Numbered from the stretch's first letter, positions 1 to 6,345 are shown. The stretch is 6,422 nt of DNA from Sulfurospirillum sp. UBA6810 (GCA_002469305.1 DKEY01000084.1:20824-27245); one strand, 5' to 3'. The notes: generated from the letters alone by a model not told the origin. Program-made: numbers and translations.

Positions 1-973
1 GCATCAAAGAGTAGTTTTGTGTCATTATCTGCTCTTTTGGTGCTGAAATATATCTTGGAGCATGTGCCATAATCTCTGGCGCTGTCTCTTTATACATAGG
101 AATCAACTGTTTTAATATCTTGATTGATTCTCTCATCTCTTTCATATGAAGTTTATATCTTCCGTAACTATCACATGTAGTACTTACTGGTACATCAAAT
201 TCTACTTCATCATAAAGCTCATATGGTTCTTCTTTTCTTATATCCCAAGCGATACCACTTCCTCTAAGCATTGGTCCGCTACAAGCCCAAGACTGAGCCA
301 TCTCAGGAGTGATAATACCAACTTCTTCTAGTCTCATCTTCCAAATTCTATTTTGGTCAAGTAATCCCTCATAATCAGCTATATTTGCAGGCATTGCATC
401 TAAAAACTTTATGAGGCTCTCGATCCAACCTTTTGGCAAATCAAGAGGAACACCACCTATCCTCACAGCACTATGCGTAAGTCTTGCACCACAGTAATCT
501 TCAAATAAATCAAGTGCAAATTCACGCTCACGGAAAGCATATAAGAAAATCGTCATCGCTCCAACATCAAGTGCATGTGTTGCAAGCCAAAAAAGATGCG
601 AAGTTATACGAGAGAGTTCAAGTAACATCATACGTATAACTTTAGCACGTCGAGGCACATCTAAATCAAGTAGTTTCTCAACAGCCAATGCAAAACCGTA
701 GTTATTTGAAGTTGATGCTATATAGTCCATACGGTCTGTTGTTGGCAAAAACTCATTATATATCATATTTTCAGCCATCTTCTCCATACCTCTGTGAAGG
801 TATCCAACATCTGGAGTAGCTTTTGAAACCTTTTCACCATCGAGCTCAAGTATCAAACGAAGTTGTCCGTGTGAACTTGGGTGCTGTGGTCCAAAGTTTA
901 CAATCATATGATTGTCTTCACGCTCAAATACTAAATTTTCAAAAAATGGTTGAAGTTTATTTACTTTTTGCAT
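1..973 (-). CDS. nuoD: NADH-quinone oxidoreductase subunit D (partial, 3' end beyond window)
   Basis: This is the 49-kDa-type subunit of Complex I, at the junction of the peripheral and membrane arms, where it forms much of the quinone pocket together with NuoB. I translated 324 residues from an ATG at 973, and the frame is open to the window edge. The family is usually about 400 residues, so roughly the last fifth is missing. Visible signatures are NFGPQHPSSHG (residues 26-36), GYLHRGMEKMAE (57-68), a DYIASTSNN segment (83-91), GPMLRGSGIAWDIRK (233-247) and SYGRYKLHMKEMRES (269-283). H35 and Y84 fall at the same 49-residue spacing as the quinone-contacting His38 and Tyr87 known from the Thermus subunit. 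The start lies one base after the nuoC stop. A purine-rich AAGAGAG (988-982) inside the end of nuoC can serve as ribosome binding site, so translation is probably coupled. NuoC and NuoD are not fused. The assignment is secure. Confidence 0.97.
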   Translation of the reverse strand, partial: MQKVNKLQPFFENLVFEREDNHMIVNFGPQHPSSHGQLRLILELDGEKVSKATPDVGYLHRGMEKMAENMIYNEFLPTTDRMDYIASTSNNYGFALAVEKLLDLDVPRRAKVIRMMLLELSRITSHLFWLATHALDVGAMTIFLYAFREREFALDLFEDYCGARLTHSAVRIGGVPLDLPKGWIESLIKFLDAMPANIADYEGLLDQNRIWKMRLEEVGIITPEMAQSWACSGPMLRGSGIAWDIRKEEPYELYDEVEFDVPVSTTCDSYGRYKLHMKEMRESIKILKQLIPMYKETAPEIMAHAPRYISAPKEQIMTQNYSLM

Positions 974-974
974 A

Positions 975-1775
975 TTATTTTCTCTCTTTTAGTATTTTAC
1001 TATCAGATTTTTTCAGTTTTTTTACTATCAAGATTCCACCATCTTCTTGATAATCTGTTTCAACTTTTTCTTCACTATACGCTTCACCAAAACCTACTTC
1101 ATGATGAATTCTTGCGTACTGGTAAGTATCTTCTTTGACTATCTTAGCACTATCTCTCTCTTCTGGTCCGATGATATCTCTATACTCACGACCAAAGATT
1201 TTATCTATCTCATACCACTGTGCTTCTTCATCGCCATGAAGTGGATAAGTCTTTCTTAGTGGGTGGTCATGCCAATCATCAGGCATTAAAATTCTTTTCA
1301 TGTAGTGATGTCCTACAATTCGTACACCAAACATGTCATACATCTCTCTCTCAGCCCAATCAGCACTTTTATATAACTCTGAAACTGTTTTTATCTCTTC
1401 TTTCTCTTTTATAAAAAACTTTACACGCATTCTTTTTCTTTTTGAGGTTGAAAGCATTTGATAAAAAATCTCAAATTCTCCACTTTTTGCCAACCAATCA
1501 ATAGCGCTTAATTCATTTAAAAAGTTGTACTCCAGCTTGTCTCTTAGAAATTGGAGTGTTTTGACATTGTCGCTAGCATTGATATAGATAACTAATTGTC
1601 CTTTTTGTATATATGCCTCTTTTACTTCTACATGTAACTTTAGAGCTTCTACATCTTTTGCAAAAACAGCATCACTATTTACATCCTCTTTAGGGATATG
1701 AGGTACTTTATGAAATCTATCAGTATAGTAAGGCTTTGCCTGTACATTTTTTTTATCTATATACTTCCTCATCAT
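975..1775 (-). CDS. nuoC: NADH-quinone oxidoreductase subunit C
   Basis: This is the 30-kDa-type subunit of Complex I, a soluble connecting-module protein that packs against NuoD and NuoB. It has 266 residues. The family signature is clear: SADWAEREMYDMFGV followed by ILMPDDWHDHPLRKTYPL (ERE, YDMFG, HPLRK and YPL all present). The roughly 90 residues after YPL form a charged tail (DEEAQWYEID to the C-terminal KERK) that is longer than in minimal NuoC proteins. I recall Helicobacter and Campylobacter NuoC being of similar total length, so the tail is probably a clade trait. The ATG at 1775 overlaps the nuoB stop by four bases (ATGA), and an AAAAAGG stretch five bases upstream is the likely ribosome binding site, pointing to translational coupling. 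A second in-frame ATG follows immediately (the protein begins MM), so the start is uncertain by one residue. Confidence 0.96.
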   Translation of the reverse strand: MMRKYIDKKNVQAKPYYTDRFHKVPHIPKEDVNSDAVFAKDVEALKLHVEVKEAYIQKGQLVIYINASDNVKTLQFLRDKLEYNFLNELSAIDWLAKSGEFEIFYQMLSTSKRKRMRVKFFIKEKEEIKTVSELYKSADWAEREMYDMFGVRIVGHHYMKRILMPDDWHDHPLRKTYPLHGDEEAQWYEIDKIFGREYRDIIGPEERDSAKIVKEDTYQYARIHHEVGFGEAYSEEKVETDYQEDGGILIVKKLKKSDSKILKERK

Positions 1776-2281
1776 ACTAACCTTTTTGGCTTTAGTTTTT
1801 TAGATGCACTCTCGGTTCTGATTTTCTTTTGTAAAAGCATCAATGCGTACTGCAAGGTTTCAGGACGTGGGGCACAACCTGGAAGATAGATATCTACTGG
1901 GATAATTCTATCTGCACCTTGTACTGTTGCATAAGTGTTAAACATACCGCCTGTATTTGCACAACTTCCCATACTGATAACCCACTTTGGCTCACTCATT
2001 TGGTCATAAAGTCTTCGCATAAAAGGAGAGTGCTTTTTAGTCAAAGTACCTGCGATGATAAGAACATCTGATTGTCTTGGACTCGCTCTAAAAATAGTAC
2101 CAAATCTATCAAAATCATATCTACTAGCACCCGTTGCCATCATCTCGATAGCACAACATGCTAAACCATAAGTTAGTGGCCACAACGAGTTACTTCTTCC
2201 CCATTGAACCAACTTGTCAACTGTTGTTAGTGCGACAGGTAAACCACCTTCACTAAGATAATTTATTTTATGCTGTGCCAT
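1772..2281 (-). CDS. nuoB: NADH-quinone oxidoreductase subunit B (N2 cluster subunit)
   Basis: This is the 20-kDa-type (PSST) subunit of Complex I, which holds the terminal iron-sulfur cluster N2 and passes electrons to quinone at the NuoD interface. It has 169 residues, a normal length. All four N2 ligands are visible: the tandem C42-C43 in YGLACCAIEMM, C107 in SMGSCANTGGMF and C136 in LPGCAPRPE. The conserved RYDFDRFG follows the first cysteine pair. The ATG at 2281 is supported by a strong AAGGAG (2294-2289) seven bases upstream. That site lies inside the 3' end of nuoA, and the two reading frames overlap by 19 bases. The C-terminus is lysine-rich (KKLKPKRLV). Nothing looks damaged. Confidence 0.98.
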   Translation of the reverse strand: MAQHKINYLSEGGLPVALTTVDKLVQWGRSNSLWPLTYGLACCAIEMMATGASRYDFDRFGTIFRASPRQSDVLIIAGTLTKKHSPFMRRLYDQMSEPKWVISMGSCANTGGMFNTYATVQGADRIIPVDIYLPGCAPRPETLQYALMLLQKKIRTESASKKLKPKRLV

Positions 2282-2661
2282 TCAAGCGCTCCTTTTCTCC
2301 ATGCATACACAAATCCAATAGTCAGTAAGAGGATAAATAAAATCATTTCAACAAACCCAAACCAGCCAAGTATCTTAAAATCAACTGCCCAAGGAAACAT
2401 AAAAATAATTTCCACATCAAAAAGTATAAATAAAAGAGCGAAGAGATAGAAATGTGCAGAGATTTTATTTGGTTGTTTACTTACTTCTGGACCACATTCA
2501 TAAATCGAAAGTTTCAATTTTTCGGTATCTAATCTAGCCATACGACGGCTAACAACTCTAGCTAAAACAGTAATGCCATAAAATACGGCTACTCCAAAAG
2601 CTAAAAGAAAAAATGCTCCAAAATATGGATGAGCAAAATCCATATGCGACAATTGTGTCAT
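2263..2661 (-). CDS. nuoA: NADH-quinone oxidoreductase subunit A (membrane)
   Basis: This is the small ND3-like membrane subunit of Complex I, at the base of the membrane arm beside the quinone channel. It has 132 residues, with three hydrophobic helices at about 13-36, 69-90 and 100-122. The loop between helices 1 and 2 carries the family's YECGPE motif (54-59). Helix 2 reads HFYLFALLFILFDVE, with the conserved acidic pair D82 and E84. The Arg usual at the start of this helix is His70 here. The ATG at 2661 is chosen because AAGGA (2672-2668) lies six bases upstream. The next in-frame ATG (residue 7) lacks such a site. It is the first gene of the nuo cluster, which matches the usual nuoABCD order. 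Confidence 0.97.
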   Translation of the reverse strand: MTQLSHMDFAHPYFGAFFLLAFGVAVFYGITVLARVVSRRMARLDTEKLKLSIYECGPEVSKQPNKISAHFYLFALLFILFDVEIIFMFPWAVDFKILGWFGFVEMILFILLLTIGFVYAWRKGALEWHSIK

Positions 2662-2667
2662 GGAAAA

Positions 2668-2672
2668 TCCTT
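2668..2672 (-). promoter_or_regulatory. Ribosome binding site of nuoA
   Basis: AAGGA stands six bases before the nuoA ATG and decides between that start and the later in-frame ATG at residue 7. Confidence 0.7.
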
Positions 2673-2682
2673 GTATATAATT

Positions 2683-2691
2683 CTTATATCA
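2683..2691 (-). promoter_or_regulatory. Candidate extended -10 promoter for the nuo operon
   Basis: Reading the minus strand, TGATATAAG fits an extended -10 element (TGN then TATAAT, five of six). Transcription would start near 2676, giving a leader of about 15 bases that still contains the nuoA ribosome binding site. There is no recognisable -35 hexamer 17 bases upstream, which is common in Campylobacterota housekeeping promoters. Several other TATA-like strings lie in the same AT-rich gap, so the choice is tentative. Confidence 0.35.
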
Positions 2692-2697
2692 ATTCAA

Positions 2698-2717
2698 AGT
2701 AGCTTTATACGGCTACT
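2698..2717. repeat. Inverted repeat AGTAGC-N8-GCTACT upstream of nuoA
   Basis: Two perfect six-base arms (2698-2703 and 2712-2717) flank an eight-base spacer, in the position where a -35 element or operator for the candidate nuo promoter would sit. It could be a protein-binding site or a small hairpin. It lacks a T-tract and is too weak to call a terminator. The 2708-2718 part is one of three copies of an 11-base word described in the findings. Confidence 0.4.
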
Positions 2718-2721
2718 CTCA

Positions 2722-2760
2722 ATTAATATATCCTTAAAGTAGAAAGGTCTATTAATATAT
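2722..2760. repeat. Paired ATTAATATAT direct repeat in the nuo upstream region
   Basis: The ten-base word ATTAATATAT occurs at 2722-2731 and again at 2751-2760, 29 bases apart start to start. Between the copies lies a short inverted repeat, CCTT-N8-AAGG (2732-2747). Both copies are AT-only, so chance is a real possibility. The spacing near three helical turns would suit a dimeric regulator. The rest of the 2662-2828 gap holds no open reading frame worth naming. Confidence 0.3.
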
Positions 2761-2828
2761 ATAATTTTTCTTTTAGAAAAGCTTATTATTACTTTTTTAC
2801 TCACTTTTAGTGCATTTTATATGTTACG

Positions 2829-4571
2829 CTAATTCCCACCTGCAACAAAGCCCATAGATTTTTCTTCTCCAAAAACACCTTTTATCTCCCTTTGAATTGT
2901 TGCGATAAAATCTTCCATTAAAAAGATTGGTTCTTCTTTTACGGCTACTCTTAGGGCACAGTTTTTGAGCACTAATTTAATCTGCCCACCACTTAAGGCA
3001 TACTTCGATAACTCTTCTATACTAAAGTTTTCTTCATATACAGCATTTTCTGGTAAAAGTTTTCTCCAAAGTTCTAGTCTTTGTTTTTGTGTTGGTTTTT
3101 CAAAAGCTATCTTATAATCAAATCTTCTGGAGAAGGCACTATCTATATTTTCAAGCAAGTTTGTCGTTGCAATAAGCATTCCACTAAACTTTTCAATCTG
3201 TTCTAAAAAGATGTTTTGCATTTGATTATGCATCTTATCTGCACTTCCTCCACCCTCAGTTGAACGTGCACTTAAAAACTGATCTGCTTCATTGAGCAAA
3301 AGGACTGGTTCACTTTTTGTTTTTTGTGCCATATCTTTATATGTATCAAAAATGCGTCTTACATTTTGCTCACTCTCTCCAACATACTTTGAAAGTATCT
3401 TAGAACAATCAAAACTTAAAACTCTTTTTTTCATTGATTTTGCAAGTGAGAGTGCTGTCATCGTTTTACCCGTACCTGGAGGTCCATAAAAAATTATCTT
3501 TGCATCAACGCCACTTCGTCTCTCTTTTATACCCCATTCACGAAGTAAACGTACTACATTTCTATCAAGTTGTTTGAGTAAATTATCTAAGAGTTCTCTT
3601 GTTTTTGGAGTTAAAACAACATCATCTAGTGTTGTTTTAGGATCAACTAACTCAAACAAATCTTGCTCACTGATGAGCATATCTAGCTTGATTTTTTTAC
3701 TCTTTTTCTCTTTATCTGGGTGCATGATTTTTTGGAGTAACTCTTCTGAGATATAAAAACTTCTACTCACGCCGCCAAAGCCATTGAGCATCTCATCATA
3801 GTCAATTATCTCGTTTTCTATAAGTTTTGAGCCCTCTTCTAGGAGTGCTCTGTTTTTTATCTTCTCATAATCATCAAAGCTTATCAAACTCACTAGGGTA
3901 TTCATGTCTCTGAGACTATCAAACTCACTCGCATACTCTTCTTTTAAAAGAGCCAAAAAGATAACTTGTTCTTTTGGACTTAATTCATTGTCTTTAAAGA
4001 TATTTTCCACAACGATATCTATCTTCGTTTTTTTAACTCTCTCAGCAATCCTTATCTCCAACTCTTGTATCTTGCTTCTAAGGCGACTTGTTGAGATTGA
4101 ATTTTGTGTGAGATTTTGTTTTGTAAGCCCAACTTGTTGATAAAGATCTATGCGTAAAAACTGGTCTTTGAGATACTCTAAGTGATCAGTGTATTCTGTG
4201 ATATCAGGTAAATCAACTTCTAGTGTTCCCTCTTCCAAAAGCTTTAAAAAAGTAGAACTCAAAGCGATAGTAGAATTAAAAAGTTCTATGTTGGAAACTT
4301 CTCCGATTTTTAGATTTACAAAACTTCCATGCGTTATCCAGCCTTGGTCTAACAAACTTTTTACAAGAGGGAGATGCTTTACATGTGAAAAATTTTTATC
4401 TCCGAAGATGGAGACAAGTAACTCAGAAACCACAACTTCCACACTACCATTGATATAACTTTCTGTCATCTTTTTCAGCATTTTTGCTTCTTCTAATTCA
4501 CATTTTAAATGCTCAAAAATTTGTGTTTTTTGTATATCTTTTATCTCTAGGAAGTCGATTAAGTATCGCAA
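2829..4571 (-). CDS. AAA+ family ATPase with unassigned N-terminal region
   Basis: The product has 580 residues and is cytosolic by appearance, with no signal peptide or membrane helix. The C-terminal part (about 325-565) is a single AAA domain of the Cdc48/SpoVK type. It shows Walker A GPPGTGKT (363-370), a pore-loop-like KYVGES (395-400), Walker B LLLNEAD (424-430), sensor 1 ATTN (468-471), the arginine-finger region IDSAFSRRFD (476-485) and a sensor-2-like GGQIK (528-532). The Walker B Asp is Asn427, while the catalytic Glu428 is kept. The first 320 residues are unfamiliar to me and appear to contain a degenerate internal repeat. The start is TTG, supported by AGAGGA (4583-4578) six bases upstream. 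No in-frame ATG or GTG exists between it and the upstream in-frame stop, and the first internal ATG is residue 31. It has its own promoter candidate and lies 167 bases before nuoA. Such proteins usually remodel or unfold partners, but the substrate here is unknown. Confidence 0.85.
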   Translation of the reverse strand: MRYLIDFLEIKDIQKTQIFEHLKCELEEAKMLKKMTESYINGSVEVVVSELLVSIFGDKNFSHVKHLPLVKSLLDQGWITHGSFVNLKIGEVSNIELFNSTIALSSTFLKLLEEGTLEVDLPDITEYTDHLEYLKDQFLRIDLYQQVGLTKQNLTQNSISTSRLRSKIQELEIRIAERVKKTKIDIVVENIFKDNELSPKEQVIFLALLKEEYASEFDSLRDMNTLVSLISFDDYEKIKNRALLEEGSKLIENEIIDYDEMLNGFGGVSRSFYISEELLQKIMHPDKEKKSKKIKLDMLISEQDLFELVDPKTTLDDVVLTPKTRELLDNLLKQLDRNVVRLLREWGIKERRSGVDAKIIFYGPPGTGKTMTALSLAKSMKKRVLSFDCSKILSKYVGESEQNVRRIFDTYKDMAQKTKSEPVLLLNEADQFLSARSTEGGGSADKMHNQMQNIFLEQIEKFSGMLIATTNLLENIDSAFSRRFDYKIAFEKPTQKQRLELWRKLLPENAVYEENFSIEELSKYALSGGQIKLVLKNCALRVAVKEEPIFLMEDFIATIQREIKGVFGEEKSMGFVAGGN

Positions 4572-4577
4572 GAAAAG

Positions 4578-4583
4578 TCCTCT
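4578..4583 (-). promoter_or_regulatory. Ribosome binding site supporting a TTG start
   Basis: AGAGGA lies six bases before the TTG at 4571. It is the main reason for preferring this start over the internal ATG at residue 31. Confidence 0.6.
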
Positions 4584-4604
4584 AATATTTGTTATAACGT
4601 TGAA

Positions 4605-4610
4605 ATTATA
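4605..4610 (-). promoter_or_regulatory. Candidate -10 element of the AAA+ ATPase gene
   Basis: A perfect TATAAT on the minus strand would start transcription near 4598, leaving a leader of about 27 bases with the ribosome binding site inside it. Upstream, a run of five T followed by G lies close to the -35 region, as is usual in this group, but no TTGACA match is at the right spacing. The site is partly palindromic, so TATAAT also reads on the plus strand. No plus-strand gene follows it. Confidence 0.5.
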
Positions 4611-4659
4611 TAATCATAGCATAACAAAAAGATGACATTGATTAAGGAAGACAATTAGA

Positions 4660-4687
4660 TTTGATTTCTTACATGTAAGAAATCAAA
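4660..4687 (-). terminator. Perfect 28-base palindrome, probable terminator of the acyl-CoA synthetase gene
   Basis: Two 14-base arms are exact reverse complements with no spacer. In RNA this gives a stem of about 12 pairs with a four-base loop (CAUG) at the centre, extendable at the base by GGG against UCU (two wobbles and one G-C). It begins 12 bases after the synthetase stop codon. The tract that follows on the minus strand, TCTAATTGT, is only moderately U-rich, so it is not a textbook intrinsic terminator. Position and symmetry still make termination or 3'-end protection the best reading. Confidence 0.65.
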
Positions 4688-4699
4688 CCCTCATAAATA

Positions 4700-6262
4700 C
4701 TACTTTTTAAAGTGTCCTTCTTTTACTTTTTCTTTTAGAACTCTTTTTAAAACTTTTCCCGTAGCATTCTTTGGTAACTCTTCTACAAAGTAGATATGTT
4801 TTGGTATTTTAAAATTTGCAAGATGTGTTTTGAGGTATTTTTTGATTGCTATTTCATCTAGTTTTATATCCTCTTTTGGTTGTACAAAAGCTACAACTTC
4901 TTCATCATTTGTAGCACTGTCTTTGATACCGATAACAGCAACAGAATCAACACCTTCGTATTTATAAACAACTTCTTCTATCTCTCTTGGATAGATATTG
5001 ATGCCTTTTGAGATAATCAAATCTTTTTTTCTATCTACTATATAGATAAAACCATCTTTATCTATCTTCCCAAGATCTCCCGTTCTAAGCCAGCCATTCA
5101 TGATAGTCTCATCGGTTGCATCTGGGCGGTTAAGATAGCCTTGCATAACGCAATCACCACTCACGATAATCTCCCCAACTTCTCCAACACCAAGTTCTAC
5201 CATCTCTTCGCTTACAATTTTAACTTTATATCCAGGGAGTGGAAGACCAACGGACATAGGTTTTTGCCAATCAAGACGATTAACAGCCACAGCAGGTGAA
5301 CACTCACTCAAACCATACCCCTCTGTTAGTGTTGCTTTTTTAAATTTTTTACCAAAGTCATTGAGTACTTGTTCACTTAGTGGAGCGCTTCCTGAGATAA
5401 AGACTCTGATTTTATTGAAAAGCATAAAATACCAAGGAATTTTTGCTTTTATCAGCGAGTTATAGAGGGTTGGTACACCTAAAAAGATAGTTACTCTTTT
5501 CAAAAGTGCTTGTTTCATTACATTTGAGAAAGGAAAAACAGACTTTACTATAACTATCGACGAGCATGTATAGATAGGAAGAAGAACCATGATAGAGAGT
5601 GTAAAAGAGTGAAACATAGGTAAAAAAACTATGAATCTATCTTTTGATGTAATTTTAAAAGCCTCTTCCCCAGCGATTGAGTTTGAGAAAAGATTGCGAT
5701 AACTGAGCATCGCTCCTTTTGGTTTGCCTGTTGTTCCTGAAGTATAAACGATACATGCCAAATCATCAAGACGAGGAGGATTTGCTAACTGCTCATGTGT
5801 TTCCATACTTCCTGTGATTTCTACAAAACTATAATTTCTCTCATCTAGTTTTTCATAATCTTCTGTCCATACTATCTTTTCTACGGTTGTTGTATCAAGC
5901 AAGTCTTTTGTCTCTTTAGAAAATGCCGGTGAGCTTATCAACATCTTGGCTGCACAATCATTTAAGATGTACTCAAACTCTTCATGTTTTAGAAAATTGT
6001 TGATAGGTACTGCAACTGCCCCTATCTTTGTAATAGCATATAAAGCTATGATAAACTCTTCTGAATTACCCACGATCATAGCAATTCTATCTTTGCTTTT
6101 AATTCCACTAAATTCTAAAAATCTTGCAAAGGTATCAATTTTTTGTTTTAATCTTAAATTGTCAACTTTTCTATCATCTATAAATAACACAGTTTTTTTT
6201 GGATTTGTTTTTGCGTTATGCTCTATCGCTTCATAAAAATTTTGATATTTGTACGTTAGCAT
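4700..6262 (-). CDS. AMP-forming acyl-CoA synthetase (long-chain fatty acid-CoA ligase-like)
   Basis: The product has 520 residues and belongs to the ANL superfamily, which adenylates a carboxylic acid with ATP and then forms the CoA thioester. The core motifs are all present: the phosphate-binding loop YTSGTTGKPKG (173-183), GYGLSE (315-320), TGD (394-396), the hinge region DRKKDLIISKG (410-420) with INIYPREIE after it, and the C-terminal PKNATGKVLKR, whose K503 is the expected catalytic lysine. The order and length fit FadD-like medium- or long-chain fatty acyl-CoA ligases, but the chain length preferred cannot be read from sequence. There is no clear membrane helix. The ATG at 6262 has AAGGA (6273-6269) six bases upstream and an in-frame TGA directly before it. 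An ATG four bases earlier is out of frame. The gene appears to be a single transcription unit, bounded by inverted repeats on both sides. Confidence 0.92.
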   Translation of the reverse strand: MLTYKYQNFYEAIEHNAKTNPKKTVLFIDDRKVDNLRLKQKIDTFARFLEFSGIKSKDRIAMIVGNSEEFIIALYAITKIGAVAVPINNFLKHEEFEYILNDCAAKMLISSPAFSKETKDLLDTTTVEKIVWTEDYEKLDERNYSFVEITGSMETHEQLANPPRLDDLACIVYTSGTTGKPKGAMLSYRNLFSNSIAGEEAFKITSKDRFIVFLPMFHSFTLSIMVLLPIYTCSSIVIVKSVFPFSNVMKQALLKRVTIFLGVPTLYNSLIKAKIPWYFMLFNKIRVFISGSAPLSEQVLNDFGKKFKKATLTEGYGLSECSPAVAVNRLDWQKPMSVGLPLPGYKVKIVSEEMVELGVGEVGEIIVSGDCVMQGYLNRPDATDETIMNGWLRTGDLGKIDKDGFIYIVDRKKDLIISKGINIYPREIEEVVYKYEGVDSVAVIGIKDSATNDEEVVAFVQPKEDIKLDEIAIKKYLKTHLANFKIPKHIYFVEELPKNATGKVLKRVLKEKVKEGHFKK

Positions 6263-6268
6263 TCATCG

Positions 6269-6273
6269 TCCTT
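6269..6273 (-). promoter_or_regulatory. Ribosome binding site of the acyl-CoA synthetase gene
   Basis: AAGGA is six bases before the ATG at 6262 and only two before the out-of-frame ATG at 6266, so it favours the former. A TATAAA preceded by TGG (6285-6277) resembles an extended -10, but it would place the transcript start on this site. The true promoter is therefore unresolved. Confidence 0.6.
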
Positions 6274-6292
6274 ATCTTTATACCAAATTGGT

Positions 6293-6345
6293 GGCTTATA
6301 TCTATACTTTGACAAATACAGATATAAGCCATCTGTCTCCAGATG
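6293..6345 (-). promoter_or_regulatory. Two adjacent stem-loops with an alternative fold, between porin-like gene and acyl-CoA synthetase gene
   Basis: Reading the minus strand, the first hairpin (6345-6330) is CATCTG-GAGA-CAGATG, a six-pair stem closed by a GNRA-type tetraloop. It abuts a second hairpin with 14-base arms (6330-6317 and 6306-6293; 13 Watson-Crick pairs and one G-U) around a ten-base loop. The 3' arm of the first hairpin can instead pair with the second one's 5' arm (ACAGAT with ATCTGT), so the folds exclude each other. No U-tract follows. It lies 17 bases after the upstream stop codon and ends about 30 bases before the next start. It could be a terminator for the upstream gene, a leader control element or an operator. 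Confidence 0.5.

Noticed and set aside
146..1414. Plus-strand open frames of 60-75 codons opposite nuoC and nuoD
   Set aside because: They lie antisense to strongly conserved Complex I genes, are rich in Phe, Leu and Ser as expected for shadows of AT-rich coding DNA, and show no domain or convincing ribosome binding site.
2761..2828. Possible terminator after the AAA+ gene
   Set aside because: Only very short A/T stems (such as CACT-AAA-AGTG at 2802-2812) are present with no firm stem and U-tract, so read-through into nuoA cannot be excluded.
3292..4458. Plus-strand open frames of 60-89 codons opposite the AAA+ gene
   Set aside because: One is the antisense of the Walker A region, and the others have the Ser- and Leu-rich composition of reverse-strand shadows. 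The minus-strand frame carries intact ATPase motifs.
5946..6236. A 96-codon plus-strand frame opposite the acyl-CoA synthetase N-terminus
   Set aside because: It is hydrophobic enough to look like a membrane protein, but it mirrors a conserved adenylation-domain coding region, and no promoter or partner gene supports it.
6277..6285. TGGTATAAA as the promoter of the acyl-CoA synthetase gene
   Set aside because: The match to an extended -10 is good, but the transcript would begin at or inside the ribosome binding site, leaving almost no leader.
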